Below are positions 37,401 to 46,142 of a stretch of 64,000 nt of DNA, one piece after another. The notes below the pieces were generated by a model. It did not search any database. It was not told the origin of the DNA and saw nothing but the letters and a program-made list of their open reading frames with translations. This stretch comes from an uncultured Colwellia sp. (GTDB lineage: Bacteria > Pseudomonadota > Gammaproteobacteria > Enterobacterales > Alteromonadaceae), in NCBI GenBank assembly GCA_913058245.1, contig CAJXQJ010000001.1, positions 124,001 through 188,000 on the forward strand, in the 5' to 3' direction. Numbering within the stretch: position 1 is the stretch's first letter; every line of letters starts with the position of its first letter. Position numbers and translations under genes: made by a program.

Positions 37401-37461
37401 AAGTGCCGCGCAATACGGCCCAAGATATGCTCTTGGCTTTAGATACACTATGGATAACTAA
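34459..37461 (+). CDS. TonB-dependent outer-membrane receptor for glucan oligosaccharides
   Basis: 1000 residues with a signal peptide ending near FSQQVLA. A TonB-box-like IEVIEVKG precedes the plug (SLVRSMNIKRDMSGVVDAIS, PDTNLAESLQRITGVSVSR, SQITVRGFGPEFNLVTLNGR), then the long barrel ending in YALGFRYTMDN with a terminal aromatic-type strand. Receptors of this IRGSL subclass in Alteromonadales often accompany polysaccharide loci. Its position between GH16 and an MFS sugar porter suggests import of laminarin oligomers. The AGGG ribosome binding site is good. Specificity is from context. Confidence 0.92.
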   Translation: MKHLTFSKKHLAVCISAIIATGFSQQVLAAEEEAALTDNDENIEVIEVKGIRGSLVRSMNIKRDMSGVVDAISAEEMGKFPDTNLAESLQRITGVSVSRSNGEGSQITVRGFGPEFNLVTLNGRQMAGTGFTRSFNFENLSSEGVSSLEIMKTARAEVPTGGLGATVNIVTAKPFQNPGEKFSFMAKGIHDSSVENGDDVTPEIAGIYSNTFDDDRFGVSANFSYHRRDFQRQAANVRSWLVNPSLSVDPENIIDNRPVDAEGNVAKQFFDPTSGENGEYVSASFFPQEISYAREDIQRERTNAQVTFQFAATDDLIFTVDHTVSNAVTGNNSLSWGMWNGSFGGNANSYELDENGTAVYYNSAGDDGSFTSFRETNEVDSKATGINIEWFASDNLSFTFDAHTSKTTTDNGKDKGLGANARVILGSADLSTKEYFFTEGDIPGFNINWNNGTQEINPNQIGSNFSIFTRTPGESEVSQVQLDGKLLLDTDFGLETVKFGTAYTKQTLSGWGGSNNANAPGFNNGTFAEIFPDGMFERVDLSDFLDQFSFGSGGVSPGYAYTFNLDEAFTRQALFLTEDVVGSDVYQIGSFDDFPVNEVEEETISLYVSTDWLFDVSGYDVQVNLGVRYEETDIVSPAKSRVAELVYWAGGSEWITQFASGGELVEVDYEGNYDLFLPMLDIKVDLSDDLVARASWGQTITRPTLGDMLGNLSLTSSPKLNSRSGSRGNPNLQPFKSTNIDLTLEYYYDEASYAAIGLFWKDVDDWIDNAEVKTTFDGLHDVYLGQRWNDAVAAIEGRGEQATDSAIYNEIVANGVGIGENNRVLPDAATDPLIEWTISSPENVGSRKVNGIEIAIQHLFGESGFGAGFNATFVDGDVEYDNYVLASQAVLSGLSDSANLQGFYEKDGLSVKITGAWRDEYLIGQGLPDAAGSPPQYAEEYLQWDLSVNYELNDNMTVFFEGVNLTNETERSFSRFESQFLSAAQYGPRYALGFRYTMDN

Positions 37462-37525
37462 GTGCAACTGACATAAAGCGACTAATTAAAGTCGGTAATG
37501 TTTGATTTTAGATACTTGTAAACCG

Positions 37526-37606
37526 CACTTATTAAACATTATAAGTGTACTTCTTACATCGATATTGCTGTGAGCGAGCTTATATTCGTGTGCAGCAAAT
37601 ATCGAT
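37526..37606 (+). promoter_or_regulatory. Two stem-loops upstream of the MFS porter gene
   Basis: CACTTAT/ATAAGTG (37526-37547) is followed by a larger imperfect hairpin, ATCGATATTGCTG (37558-37570) against CAGCAAATATCGAT (37593-37606), differing by one extra base. A third ATCGATA-like half (CTCGATATA) follows at once. No T-run. It may be an operator with CGATA half-sites or an RNA structure that sets the ratio of receptor to porter. Confidence 0.5.
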
Positions 37607-37630
37607 ACTTCTCGATATAGGAATTTTATT

Positions 37631-38902
37631 ATGGCTGGGAATTCGGTCATTTTAGAGCAAGAACAACGCGTAACTAATGCTGTTTCGCCTAGTCAAAACC
37701 GTTTTGCTCTGATCTCATTAACAACATTGTTTTTTATGTGGGGCTTTATTACCTGCTTAAATGACATTCTTATTCCTCATTTAAAAGCAATATTTGACTT
37801 AACATACACACAGTCAATGTTGGTGCAGTTTTGCTTTTTTGGTGCTTACTTTTTGGTTTCATTACCAGCAGGACAGCTAGTGAAAAAAGTTGGCTATCAA
37901 AAAGGAATTGTAGCTGGACTTGTTGTTGCAGCTTTTGGCTGTTTGATGTTTTATCCTGCTGCGTCAATGCATAGCTACCCGATGTTTTTATCGGCTCTAT
38001 TTGTGTTGGCTAGCGGTATCACTATTTTACAGGTTTCTGCAAATCCTTATGTAACGTTACTGGGATCAAAAGAGTCAGCATCGTCGCGCTTAACTATGAC
38101 TCAAGCCTTTAACTCTTTAGGTACAACGGTTGCTCCTTATTTAGGTGCTTTGTTTATTCTTAATGAAGCGGCACACTCAATGTCAGCGCCTTCTGCTGAT
38201 TCTGTCAAAGTTCCTTATTTGATACTTACTGCTGCGTTACTTTTACTTGCGGCAATTTTTGCTTGGCTAAGGCTTCCTCATATTAGTAGCGCCGAGACCT
38301 CTTCTGATGAGGTGGTATCAGGCTCAGCATGGCAGTATCGTCATTTAGTTTTAGGGGCCGTTGGTATATTTGTTTATGTGGGCGCTGAAGTATCAATTGG
38401 TAGTTTTCTTATTAACTTTTTTGGTGAAGCTAACATTGCTAGTTTAGAAGAATCTGAAGCAGCCAAGTATCTCACATATTATTGGGCTGGAGCTATGGTA
38501 GGACGATTCATTGGTGCAGCAGTTATGCAAAAAGTATCTGCTACTAAGGTTCTTAGTTTTAATGCCTTTTTTGCTGTTCTTTTAGTATCTGTAGCCATTT
38601 TAACCAGTGGCAGTATGGCGATGTGGGCGATACTTTTAGTTGGCTTATGTAATTCGATAATGTTTCCAACTATTTTTAGCTTAGCGCTAAATGGTTTAGA
38701 TAAACATACGAGTCAAGGAGCTGGAATTTTATGTCTGGCTATTGTTGGCGGTGCTATTGTGCCGTTAATTCAAGGTGTATTGGCTGATGTTGTTGGTGTG
38801 CAATTATCATTTGTTATTCCTGTTCTCTGCTATAGCTATATCGTTTATTACGGTTTGAGCGGTGCTACGCCTGTTTTGACAAATAATCAGGAGCAAAGAT
38901 AA
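37631..38902 (+). CDS. Sugar MFS transporter, FucP/glucose-galactose porter type
   Basis: 423 residues, twelve hydrophobic helices. The N-terminal [28 protein letters not shown] region (read as [18 protein letters not shown]) is diagnostic of the GGP/FucP branch, as are [35 protein letters not shown] and [19 protein letters not shown]. It is a proton-coupled inner-membrane importer, here probably of glucose. Its stop overlaps the GH3 start (TAATG), so the two are translationally coupled. AGGAA ribosome binding site. Confidence 0.93.
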   Translation: MAGNSVILEQEQRVTNAVSPSQNRFALISLTTLFFMWGFITCLNDILIPHLKAIFDLTYTQSMLVQFCFFGAYFLVSLPAGQLVKKVGYQKGIVAGLVVAAFGCLMFYPAASMHSYPMFLSALFVLASGITILQVSANPYVTLLGSKESASSRLTMTQAFNSLGTTVAPYLGALFILNEAAHSMSAPSADSVKVPYLILTAALLLLAAIFAWLRLPHISSAETSSDEVVSGSAWQYRHLVLGAVGIFVYVGAEVSIGSFLINFFGEANIASLEESEAAKYLTYYWAGAMVGRFIGAAVMQKVSATKVLSFNAFFAVLLVSVAILTSGSMAMWAILLVGLCNSIMFPTIFSLALNGLDKHTSQGAGILCLAIVGGAIVPLIQGVLADVVGVQLSFVIPVLCYSYIVYYGLSGATPVLTNNQEQR

Positions 38903-41481
38903 TGAATAAGTTAACTTGCCTGATGTTTTCAACACTAACTTTACTGGTTACTCAAGGTTGTAATACCGCGATTAAAGAGTCGGATAAAGATAACGAAACT
39001 AGTACTAAATTAGTAAATAATAATTTGTCGATTTGGCCAGAAATAGTGTCTGACGTTAACACTGATACTGCCCTTGAACGCCAAGTTCAACGCTTGTTAT
39101 CTACATTGACTTTAGAACAGAAAGTCGCACAAATGATTCAGCCTGAAATTCGTGATATTACACCTGAAGATATGCGCAAATATGGCTTTGGCTCTTATCT
39201 TAATGGTGGTGGTGCATTTCCAAACAATAATAAGCACTCAACACCGCAAGACTGGATTGCCTTAGCCGAAGAGATGTATCAAGCATCTATTGATGATTCA
39301 ATTGATGGTTCAACAATTCCAACCATGTGGGGCACGGACGCCGTCCACGGTCATAATAATGTTATTGGTGCGACGCTATTTCCACATAATATCGGTTTAG
39401 GCGCCGCTAATAATCCTAAGTTAGTGGAGAAAATAGCTCAAATTACCGCGACCGAAGTCATGGTTACAGGTATTGACTGGGTATTCGCGCCAACGGTGGC
39501 AACGGTTCGAGATGATCGCTGGGGCAGGACTTATGAAGGTTACTCTGAAGATCCTGATATTGTTAAAGATTATGCTGCGGCTGTTGTTAAAGGCTTGCAA
39601 GGTCATGCTGGAGACGACTTTTTAGGTGATGACAGGGTGATCAGCACCGTTAAGCATTTCATTGGTGATGGCGGTACGATTGATGGGGACGACCAAGGTA
39701 ATAATATAGCCTCGGAGCAAGCACTGTTTGATCTTCATGCCCAAGGGTATGTTGGCGGGTTAACTGCAGGCGCTCAGTCCGTAATGGCGTCATTCAATAG
39801 TTGGCATGGCGACAAAATTCACGGTAATCGTTACTTACTAACAGATGTTTTGAAAAATAAAATGGGTTTTGATGGTTTTGTTGTTGGTGATTGGAATGGT
39901 CATGGGCAAATTATTGGTTGTACTAATGAAAATTGCCCACAAGCTGCCAATGCTGGCTTAGATATTTTTATGGTGCCAACGGATGCTTGGAAGCCTTTAA
40001 TGGAAAACACCATTATTCAGGTTAATCAAGGCATCATTCCGTTATCGCGTATTGACGATGCAGTGACTCGCATTCTACGAGTAAAATTACGTGCCGGACT
40101 TTTCAGTAAACCGAGCCCTAAAGACCGAATTTTCTCAGGAAAGACCGAACTTATAGGTAGTGAGCAACACCGCGAAGTAGCAAGGCAAGCCGTAAGAGAG
40201 TCTTTGGTATTGTTAAAGAATAAAAACAATATTTTACCTTTAGCACCAAAATTAGATGTATTAGTCGCTGGTGATGCTGCCAACAACATTGGTAAGCAAT
40301 CTGGTGGTTGGAGTATCACCTGGCAAGGAACAAATAATAGTAATAATGATTTTCCAGGTGGCTCCTCTATTTATGATGGTATTGCGGCACAAGTAACGGC
40401 GGCTGGTGGTAATGTTAGCTTAAGTGAAGATGGTAGTTTTTCGCAAAAACCAGATGTCGCCATCGTTGTTTTTGGTGAAGAACCCTATGCCGAGGGTCAT
40501 GGCGACAAAGACAATCTCGCCTATCAACGCGGGACAAAGACTGACTTAGCATTATTGAAAAAATTGAAGAGCCAAGGCGTTACAGTGGTTAGTATTTTTA
40601 TCAGTGGCAGACCTATGTGGGTAAATGCTGAGCTTAATGCCAGTGATGCTTTCGTTGCTGCTTGGTTACCCGGCTCTGAAGGGAAAGCGGTGGCAGATGT
40701 ACTTTTTAAAGATAAAGAAGATAATATTCAATTTGATTTTAAAGGGAAGTTATCTTTCTCATGGCCAAAAACGGCAAACCAAATTGTCAATCGATTTGAT
40801 AAAAAATACGACCCATTACTGCCTTACGGTTACGGTTTACGTTATGTCACGCAAGGTGGTGAAGCTCAACAGCAGCTTGCTGATAATTTACCCGAACATA
40901 TTGCTAGTGATGCACTCGTTGTTAAAAACACGGTAATATTTTCTGGCAAAGTGGTTAAGCCATGGCGGATGTTTTTAACGTCGACAGCAGAATCATCAGA
41001 ATTGCTTTCTAATAGTAGTGCATTACCCGGAGCGGTTTATAGAACTATTGATAAAGTGGTGCAAGAAGATGCCTTTCGTATCGAAACAAATGGCAGTGAG
41101 AGCGCTGGTATTAACTTTGCCAGTAGCTTTAGAGAAGATTTATCATTTGAACTGGAACAAAAATCAGCATTAGTTATTGCAGTAAAACGTGATAGTGATG
41201 TCTCAGAAGCGGTTAATATTTCGATGAGTTGCGAATCAGAAGGTGACGTAGCGGGTAGTTGTCGATCAAAAGTTGATATTCAAAAACAACTGCAAGCGAT
41301 ACCATCAGGGCAGTGGCAGGAAATAGCGATAGACCTAAGATGTTTTGTGGATAAAGGCGTACAGTTAGATAAAATTGTTTCGCCATTTGAGCTTAAAACT
41401 GGCGGTGCATTAACCTTGTCTATCAGCAGTATTGGCTTTAAAGCGGGTTTACCTAAGCATGACATTATAATGTGCCATTAA
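38902..41481 (+). CDS. GH3 exo-beta-glucanase lipoprotein (ExoP-like)
   Basis: 859 residues with lipobox TQGC (Cys20). GH3 N-domain: QMIQPEIRDITPEDMRKYGFGS, MWGTDAVHGHNN, DDRWGRTYEGYSED, VKHFIGDGGT; nucleophile Asp in GFVVGDWNGH. C-terminal GH3 domain from ~420 (ESLVLLKNKNNILPL). The last ~180 residues are a beta-sandwich like the C-terminal domain of the Pseudoalteromonas exo-1,3/1,4-beta-glucanase ExoP. It should release glucose from the ends of laminarin oligosaccharides in the periplasm or on the surface. It is the last gene of the rightward operon; a strong terminator follows. Confidence 0.94.
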   Translation: MNKLTCLMFSTLTLLVTQGCNTAIKESDKDNETSTKLVNNNLSIWPEIVSDVNTDTALERQVQRLLSTLTLEQKVAQMIQPEIRDITPEDMRKYGFGSYLNGGGAFPNNNKHSTPQDWIALAEEMYQASIDDSIDGSTIPTMWGTDAVHGHNNVIGATLFPHNIGLGAANNPKLVEKIAQITATEVMVTGIDWVFAPTVATVRDDRWGRTYEGYSEDPDIVKDYAAAVVKGLQGHAGDDFLGDDRVISTVKHFIGDGGTIDGDDQGNNIASEQALFDLHAQGYVGGLTAGAQSVMASFNSWHGDKIHGNRYLLTDVLKNKMGFDGFVVGDWNGHGQIIGCTNENCPQAANAGLDIFMVPTDAWKPLMENTIIQVNQGIIPLSRIDDAVTRILRVKLRAGLFSKPSPKDRIFSGKTELIGSEQHREVARQAVRESLVLLKNKNNILPLAPKLDVLVAGDAANNIGKQSGGWSITWQGTNNSNNDFPGGSSIYDGIAAQVTAAGGNVSLSEDGSFSQKPDVAIVVFGEEPYAEGHGDKDNLAYQRGTKTDLALLKKLKSQGVTVVSIFISGRPMWVNAELNASDAFVAAWLPGSEGKAVADVLFKDKEDNIQFDFKGKLSFSWPKTANQIVNRFDKKYDPLLPYGYGLRYVTQGGEAQQQLADNLPEHIASDALVVKNTVIFSGKVVKPWRMFLTSTAESSELLSNSSALPGAVYRTIDKVVQEDAFRIETNGSESAGINFASSFREDLSFELEQKSALVIAVKRDSDVSEAVNISMSCESEGDVAGSCRSKVDIQKQLQAIPSGQWQEIAIDLRCFVDKGVQLDKIVSPFELKTGGALTLSISSIGFKAGLPKHDIIMCH

Positions 41482-41520
41482 TGTTTATTAATACAATGTA
41501 GCTGACGTGTTTTTAGTTAT

Positions 41521-41553
41521 AAAAGGCTAATGGTTGGCACCATTAGCCTTTTT
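41521..41553. terminator. Bidirectional terminator after the GH3 gene
   Basis: A 13-bp perfect stem AAAAGGCTAATGG/CCATTAGCCTTTT with a 6-nt loop, flanked by A and T runs, 40 nt past the GH3 stop and 38 nt past the end of the leftward gene at 41591. Confidence 0.93.
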
Positions 41554-41590
41554 ACTATGTGCTGGCTATTTTACGTAACCTGAACTCGGG

Positions 41591-42436
41591 TTACTTAGTT
41601 AATCGCTGTGATATCTCGTGTAATCTTATAGCTTGCTGAATATGTAATGGCATTAACGTTAGTCGTTCTATGTAGTCAAAAACATACATTAATATAGAAA
41701 ATACAAGTCCGTAGCTAAGCACACCTTCGGCAATTACTGTTAATGGTGTGAATATAAATAACGCAATGACGCCGCACCATACAATAAAGTAATTAACGGT
41801 TTCTAAGTCAGAAAGGGCGATATTCCAACGCATTAATGCATTAAAATGTTGATGGCTTTTACGCTTGTTTTTACTTGATATCGCCTGGACTTGTTGTTCA
41901 AACTCATCATTATATGCTTTGTTTAATTGATAATTTTTCCCACCGGTAGTGGTGTAAATAATCATGATTAAAATGAGCAAAGCAACACAGGCATAAAATA
42001 CTTGCAAATTGAGTGTTGAGATAACAATCGCAATACCAACAATAGCGACAACAGACTCAATTAAATCAGGTAGAGAATTTTCTAAAAACTCAACAAACTC
42101 GGTCATTAATTTGCTGCGTGCCGATATGGCAGAAATTGACTGCTTTTTTTGATGCCCACTTACGATCATTTCGGTTACTGTTTTTAAGTAAATATTTGCA
42201 TAAACACGAGTGTCGTAAAAGCGCCTTAAACTGCCAATGATTAATGATGATACGCCAAGTGCGGTTAACCAATATAAGCCTTGATAACTTTTATCGAGTA
42301 AATCGTTAATTGCAATACCGATCACCAGTGGATAGAAAATACCTATGGTAGATTCAATAATGACCAGCGCTAAGGTGATTGATATTTTCCATTTAAATCG
42401 CAAGAGAATTTCTTTAAAAGTGTGTTTGTACGACAT
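41591..42436 (-). CDS. ABC-exporter-type six-helix membrane domain without ATPase
   Basis: 281 residues, about six membrane helices in the pattern of the type I ABC exporter membrane domain: LALVIIESTIGIFYPLVIGIAIND, GSLRRFYDTRVYANIYLKTVTEMI, then VEFLENSLPDLIESVVAIVGIA and a long cytoplasmic coil (NKAYNDEFEQQVQAISSKNKRKSHQHFNAL, read in part). The ORF ends after helix 6 (LHEISQRLTK), exactly where the nucleotide-binding domain should begin, and no ATPase gene follows before the bidirectional terminator. It may pair with an ATPase encoded elsewhere or have another role. Confidence 0.8.
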   Translation of the reverse strand: MSYKHTFKEILLRFKWKISITLALVIIESTIGIFYPLVIGIAINDLLDKSYQGLYWLTALGVSSLIIGSLRRFYDTRVYANIYLKTVTEMIVSGHQKKQSISAISARSKLMTEFVEFLENSLPDLIESVVAIVGIAIVISTLNLQVFYACVALLILIMIIYTTTGGKNYQLNKAYNDEFEQQVQAISSKNKRKSHQHFNALMRWNIALSDLETVNYFIVWCGVIALFIFTPLTVIAEGVLSYGLVFSILMYVFDYIERLTLMPLHIQQAIRLHEISQRLTK

Positions 42437-42591
42437 ATTCCAACCAGAGAGTAATAATCAGTGATTTTTTGATACAGATGCGTATCATAATGACTGGTTG
42501 GTTATGAGTCAATGGCGTCTCATAGTTTTGCGGGTTGGTGATAAATCTTAGATGAAATAGTTGTTGGTGTGTTTATTTGTCATTAAATTTA

Positions 42592-42676
42592 AGGCAAAAA
42601 AAAGCGTTCACTTAAAAAGTAAACGCATTATAAATAAACATGAAACACTAAGGGAAATAAAGCCTCTCGTATACTA
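42592..42676 (-). ncRNA. Candidate small RNA, copy 1 of a duplicated element
   Basis: 85 nt nearly identical to 43715-43799. On the minus strand: a -10-like TAGTAT (42671-42676), then GAGAGGC as likely RNA 5' end, a conserved pyrimidine-rich body (TTTATTTCCCTTAGTG), and a terminator stem (42604-42613 with 42617-42626, one mismatch) followed by T8. No good -35 is seen. It lies in the 405-bp gap between two divergent genes; nothing upstream on that strand needs a terminator there, which argues for an independent RNA. The stretch between it and mtfA holds nothing else I can name. Confidence 0.55.
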
Positions 42677-42841
42677 AGAGTCGTGAAGTTTTAATTAGTT
42701 CAAATTCTTTTTATATTTTGTTAATTAAGCTGATTTGATTGTAATTGGTTAGCGTAATATTTTGTCCATGACTTGATATTTCACTTTTGCGTACGCACTT
42801 CTTTTAAATAAGCTTAAAGAAACTAGGGTGCTTTATACGTT

Positions 42842-43663
42842 ATGCTATCTTACTTCCTACCAATATTTATTGGTGTGATATTAATTGCCTATTTGGCTGG
42901 AAAACCTTATTGGCAAAACTATAAACGCTCAATGATCAAACGTAAACCTTTTAAAAAATCGTGGCGTAAAATTATTCAGCAACGTATGCCTTATTTTCGC
43001 ATTATGCCAGCAGATTTACAGCTACAGTTAAAACAACATATTCAAGTATTCTTGGCGGAAAAAGAGTTTGTTGGTTGCAATGGTGTTGTTATAACAGATG
43101 AAATTAAAATAACTATTGCTGCACAAGCATGTTTACTGCTTCTTAACCGAGAAACTAATTATTACCCGAAATTAAAAACCATACTGGTATATCCAAGAGC
43201 GTTTGTTAAAGAGCAACAAAATAGAAATGCAGACGGTGTACAGTTTTCTCAAAAAGTTGTTTTAGCGGGTGAGTCATGGGACTTTGGTAAAGTTGTTTTG
43301 TCGTGGCAGGACACTCTAGATGGAGCACAAATTCCTAATGATGGCCGTAATGTTGTTATTCATGAGTTTGCTCATCAACTTGATCAAGAGAATGGCCCTG
43401 CTAATGGAGCACCAATTCTCGATAAACAACAAAGTTATCAATGTTGGTCAGAAGTTTTTTCGGCGCAGTTTGCAATTTTACAACAACAAGCACAAACAGG
43501 CTCGCCATCTTTGTTTGATTATTATGGTGCAACAAATCCTGCTGAATTTTTTGCTGTCGCCAGCGAAGTATTCTTTGAGCAATCTCAACAGCTAGCGAGA
43601 GAATATCCGAAACTTTACCGACAATTAACCCTGTACTACACCATTGATCCATTACATTGGTGA
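42842..43663 (+). CDS. mtfA: MtfA-type zinc metallopeptidase (M90)
   Basis: 273 residues. An N-terminal membrane helix (SYFLPIFIGVILIAYLAG) is followed by the M90 domain: KSWRKIIQQRMPYFRIM, KTILVYPRAFV, GESWDFGKVVLSWQD, and the zinc site VVIHEFAHQLDQENG (HExxH). Late residues AEFFAVASEVFFEQ contribute the third ligand. In E. coli MtfA is an aminopeptidase that binds the glucose regulator Mlc; whether that holds here is unknown. It is a single gene, bracketed by two copies of a small-RNA-like element. Confidence 0.92.
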   Translation: MLSYFLPIFIGVILIAYLAGKPYWQNYKRSMIKRKPFKKSWRKIIQQRMPYFRIMPADLQLQLKQHIQVFLAEKEFVGCNGVVITDEIKITIAAQACLLLLNRETNYYPKLKTILVYPRAFVKEQQNRNADGVQFSQKVVLAGESWDFGKVVLSWQDTLDGAQIPNDGRNVVIHEFAHQLDQENGPANGAPILDKQQSYQCWSEVFSAQFAILQQQAQTGSPSLFDYYGATNPAEFFAVASEVFFEQSQQLAREYPKLYRQLTLYYTIDPLHW

Positions 43664-43714
43664 TATTTTTTGATGCTAAGGTTAGTTATTTTGAGTGAGA
43701 GCCGGCAATAAAAT

Positions 43715-43799
43715 AGGCAAAAAAAAAGCGTTTACTTTAAAAGTAAACGCATTATAAAAACATGAAACACTAAGGGAAATAAAAGCCTCTCATATAGTA
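43715..43799 (-). ncRNA. Candidate small RNA, copy 2; also a possible katG terminator
   Basis: Matches copy 1 over 85 nt with a few substitutions and short indels. Here the stem is perfect, 11 bp (43728-43738 with 43740-43750), followed on the minus strand by T9. A -10-like TACTAT (43794-43799) and GAGAGGC align with copy 1. The element is 121 nt past the katG stop on the same strand, so its hairpin may also end katG mRNA, and the RNA could be a 3'-derived product. No convincing -35 is present. Confidence 0.58.
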
Positions 43800-43919
43800 T
43801 GAACAAGGAATTAACATAAAGTTCCTTAACCATGTATTTATTTATCGATTAAGTAAGGCTATTTATTCATTACTCCTTTCTTTTTAATCTAGAGTAACTC
43901 TAAATTCATTCGCTAGAGC

Positions 43920-46142
43920 TTATTTTAAGTCAAACCTATCAAGCTGCATTACTTTCACCCAAGCCTTAACAAAGTCATTGATGAATTTGTCGCTAGCATC
44001 ATTAGATGCGTAAACTTCGGCAACAGCACGCAATTCAGAGCTAGAGCCAAAAATTAAATCAACCGGAGTTGCTTGCCATTTCATTTTTCCAGAATGACGA
44101 TCAATACCTTGGTAAAGCCCTGGTTGTGAACTGTCTTTCTGCCAGGTTGTTGACATGTCTAGTAAGTTAATAAAAAAGTCATTACTTAACACGCCAGGGG
44201 TTTCGGTAAATATACCTAAAGATGAACCATCATAGTTGGCATTTAATGCTCGCATACCGCCAATGAGTACGGTCATTTCTGGCACATTTAAACCTAAGGT
44301 ATTCGCCTTATCAACTAACATTTCTGCCGGCGACATATAACTGTCATTGCTGTAGAAATTTCTAAAGCCATCGGCTGTAGGTTGTAAATAATTAAATGAC
44401 TTGATATCGGTCTGCGCTTGAGTTGCATCAGTACGACCAGGTGCGAATGGCACATTGATATTATAGCCAGCCTTTTTAGCAGAGCTTTCAATCGCTGTTG
44501 CGCCAGCAAGAACGATAACGTCAGCAAGAGATACCTTATTATTTGCTGATTTTCGGTTGAACTGTTCCTGAATATTTTTTAGCGTTGAGAGTACTTTCTT
44601 TAACTTTTTAGGATTATTTACTGTCCAACTATTTTGTGGGGCGAGGTTAATACGCGCGCCATTAGCACCACCACGCATATCTGTAACTCGATGGCTTGAT
44701 GCTGCTGCCCATGCAACTTTAACAAGTTCGGCATTTGATATCCCTGAACTAATGATTTGCTTTTTAAGTTTATTAATATCGCGTTCATTAATTAGTGAGT
44801 AATCTACTGCTGGAATTGGGTCTTGCCACAATAAAACTTCTGCTGGTATTTCTGAGCCTACATATCGTGCCCGTGGCCCCATATCGCGGTGGGTTAATTT
44901 AAACCAAGCTTTAGCAAATGCTGTATCGAATTCTCTAGGATCTGCTCTGAAACGTTGAACTATTTTTAAAAACTCGGCATCTTCTTTTAGTGCCAAGTCA
45001 GTGGTAAACATAATAGGTGCATGACGTTTATTTGGAATGTGGGCATCGGGTACTAAATTTGCCGCAGCTTTATCTTTAGGTATCCACTGAATTGCGCCAG
45101 CAGGGCTTGTTGTGATAATCCAATCGAAATTCATTAAGTTATCTAAATAGTTAGAAGACCATTGTGTTGGTGTTGTAGTCCAAGCTCCTTCTAAACCACT
45201 GCTAGTGGTGTCAGCACCAACGCCTGTTCCACATTTGTTTTTCCAACCTAAGCCTTGTTGTTCAATGTCAGCTGCAGCAGGCTCGGCTTCAACACATTGC
45301 TCTGGTTTTTTAGCGCCGTGGGCTTTACCTAAAGTATGTCCACCGGCAATAAGCGCGACAATTTCTTCATCATTCATCGCCATACGGCCAAATGACATTC
45401 TAATATCTTTTGCTGCTAAAAGAGGATCAGGCTTACCATGTGGGCCAACAGGGTTGACATAAATTAAGCCCATTTCAACAGCAGCCAGTGGCCCTTTGAG
45501 TTTGCCTTTTTTGTCTCGGCGCTTATCATCAAGCATGGCTGTTTCGGGTCCCCAATATACTAAGTCGGGTTCCCAATCATCGCTTCTGCCGCCGGCAAAG
45601 CCAAAGGTTTTAAAGCCCATAGATTCTAAGGCTACATTGCCGGAAAGTACCATTAAATCAGCCCATGATATTTTGCGACCATATTTTTGTTTCACCGGCC
45701 AGAGTAAGCGACGTGCCTTATCTAAATTAACATTATCTGGCCAACTATTAAGTGGATCAAAACGTTGTTGCCCACCTGATGCGCCGCCTCGACCATCGTT
45801 TACACGATAAACGCCAGCACTATGCCATGCCATACGGATCATTAACGGACCATAATGTCCCCAGTCAGCTGGCCACCATGATTTTGAATCAGTAAGAGTT
45901 ACTTCAATATCTTTTTTGAGTTGTTGTAAATCGACCGTGGCAAATTCTTTGGCATAGTTAAAGTTTTCACCGTAAGGGTTTGATTCTGCGCCGTGTTGGC
46001 GCAAAGGGCTTAAGTTGAGTTGTTCAGGCCACCAGAATTGGTTGGTTTTTGCTTCACCTACAGCGAGTGCTGAAGTTGATAAAGTCATTGATGAAATGGC
46101 TACACCTATTGCTGTGGCAAGCGGTAGTGCTTTTTTTAACAT
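43920..46142 (-). CDS. katG: Exported catalase-peroxidase
   Basis: 740 residues from the ATG at 46142, which has GGGGAAT 6 nt upstream; a GTG 21 nt earlier has none. A signal peptide ([29 protein letters not shown], read in two parts) sends it to the periplasm. The N-domain has the active site [19 protein letters not shown] (distal Arg, Trp, His), [12 protein letters not shown] (cross-link Tyr) and proximal His in [11 protein letters not shown]. The C-domain is the usual haem-less duplicate. It destroys hydrogen peroxide outside the cytoplasm. OxyR lies divergent, the expected regulator. Confidence 0.96.
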   Translation of the reverse strand: MLKKALPLATAIGVAISSMTLSTSALAVGEAKTNQFWWPEQLNLSPLRQHGAESNPYGENFNYAKEFATVDLQQLKKDIEVTLTDSKSWWPADWGHYGPLMIRMAWHSAGVYRVNDGRGGASGGQQRFDPLNSWPDNVNLDKARRLLWPVKQKYGRKISWADLMVLSGNVALESMGFKTFGFAGGRSDDWEPDLVYWGPETAMLDDKRRDKKGKLKGPLAAVEMGLIYVNPVGPHGKPDPLLAAKDIRMSFGRMAMNDEEIVALIAGGHTLGKAHGAKKPEQCVEAEPAAADIEQQGLGWKNKCGTGVGADTTSSGLEGAWTTTPTQWSSNYLDNLMNFDWIITTSPAGAIQWIPKDKAAANLVPDAHIPNKRHAPIMFTTDLALKEDAEFLKIVQRFRADPREFDTAFAKAWFKLTHRDMGPRARYVGSEIPAEVLLWQDPIPAVDYSLINERDINKLKKQIISSGISNAELVKVAWAAASSHRVTDMRGGANGARINLAPQNSWTVNNPKKLKKVLSTLKNIQEQFNRKSANNKVSLADVIVLAGATAIESSAKKAGYNINVPFAPGRTDATQAQTDIKSFNYLQPTADGFRNFYSNDSYMSPAEMLVDKANTLGLNVPEMTVLIGGMRALNANYDGSSLGIFTETPGVLSNDFFINLLDMSTTWQKDSSQPGLYQGIDRHSGKMKWQATPVDLIFGSSSELRAVAEVYASNDASDKFINDFVKAWVKVMQLDRFDLK

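Noticed and set aside
42592-43799. The two 85-nt repeats read as an insertion-element or MITE pair flanking mtfA
   Set aside because: No terminal inverted repeats or target duplications are seen, copies are in direct orientation, and the terminator-like architecture fits RNA genes better. Not fully excluded.
45205-45810. Two frames on the plus strand opposite katG
   Set aside because: Shadows of katG coding sequence; no start context and no recognisable protein.
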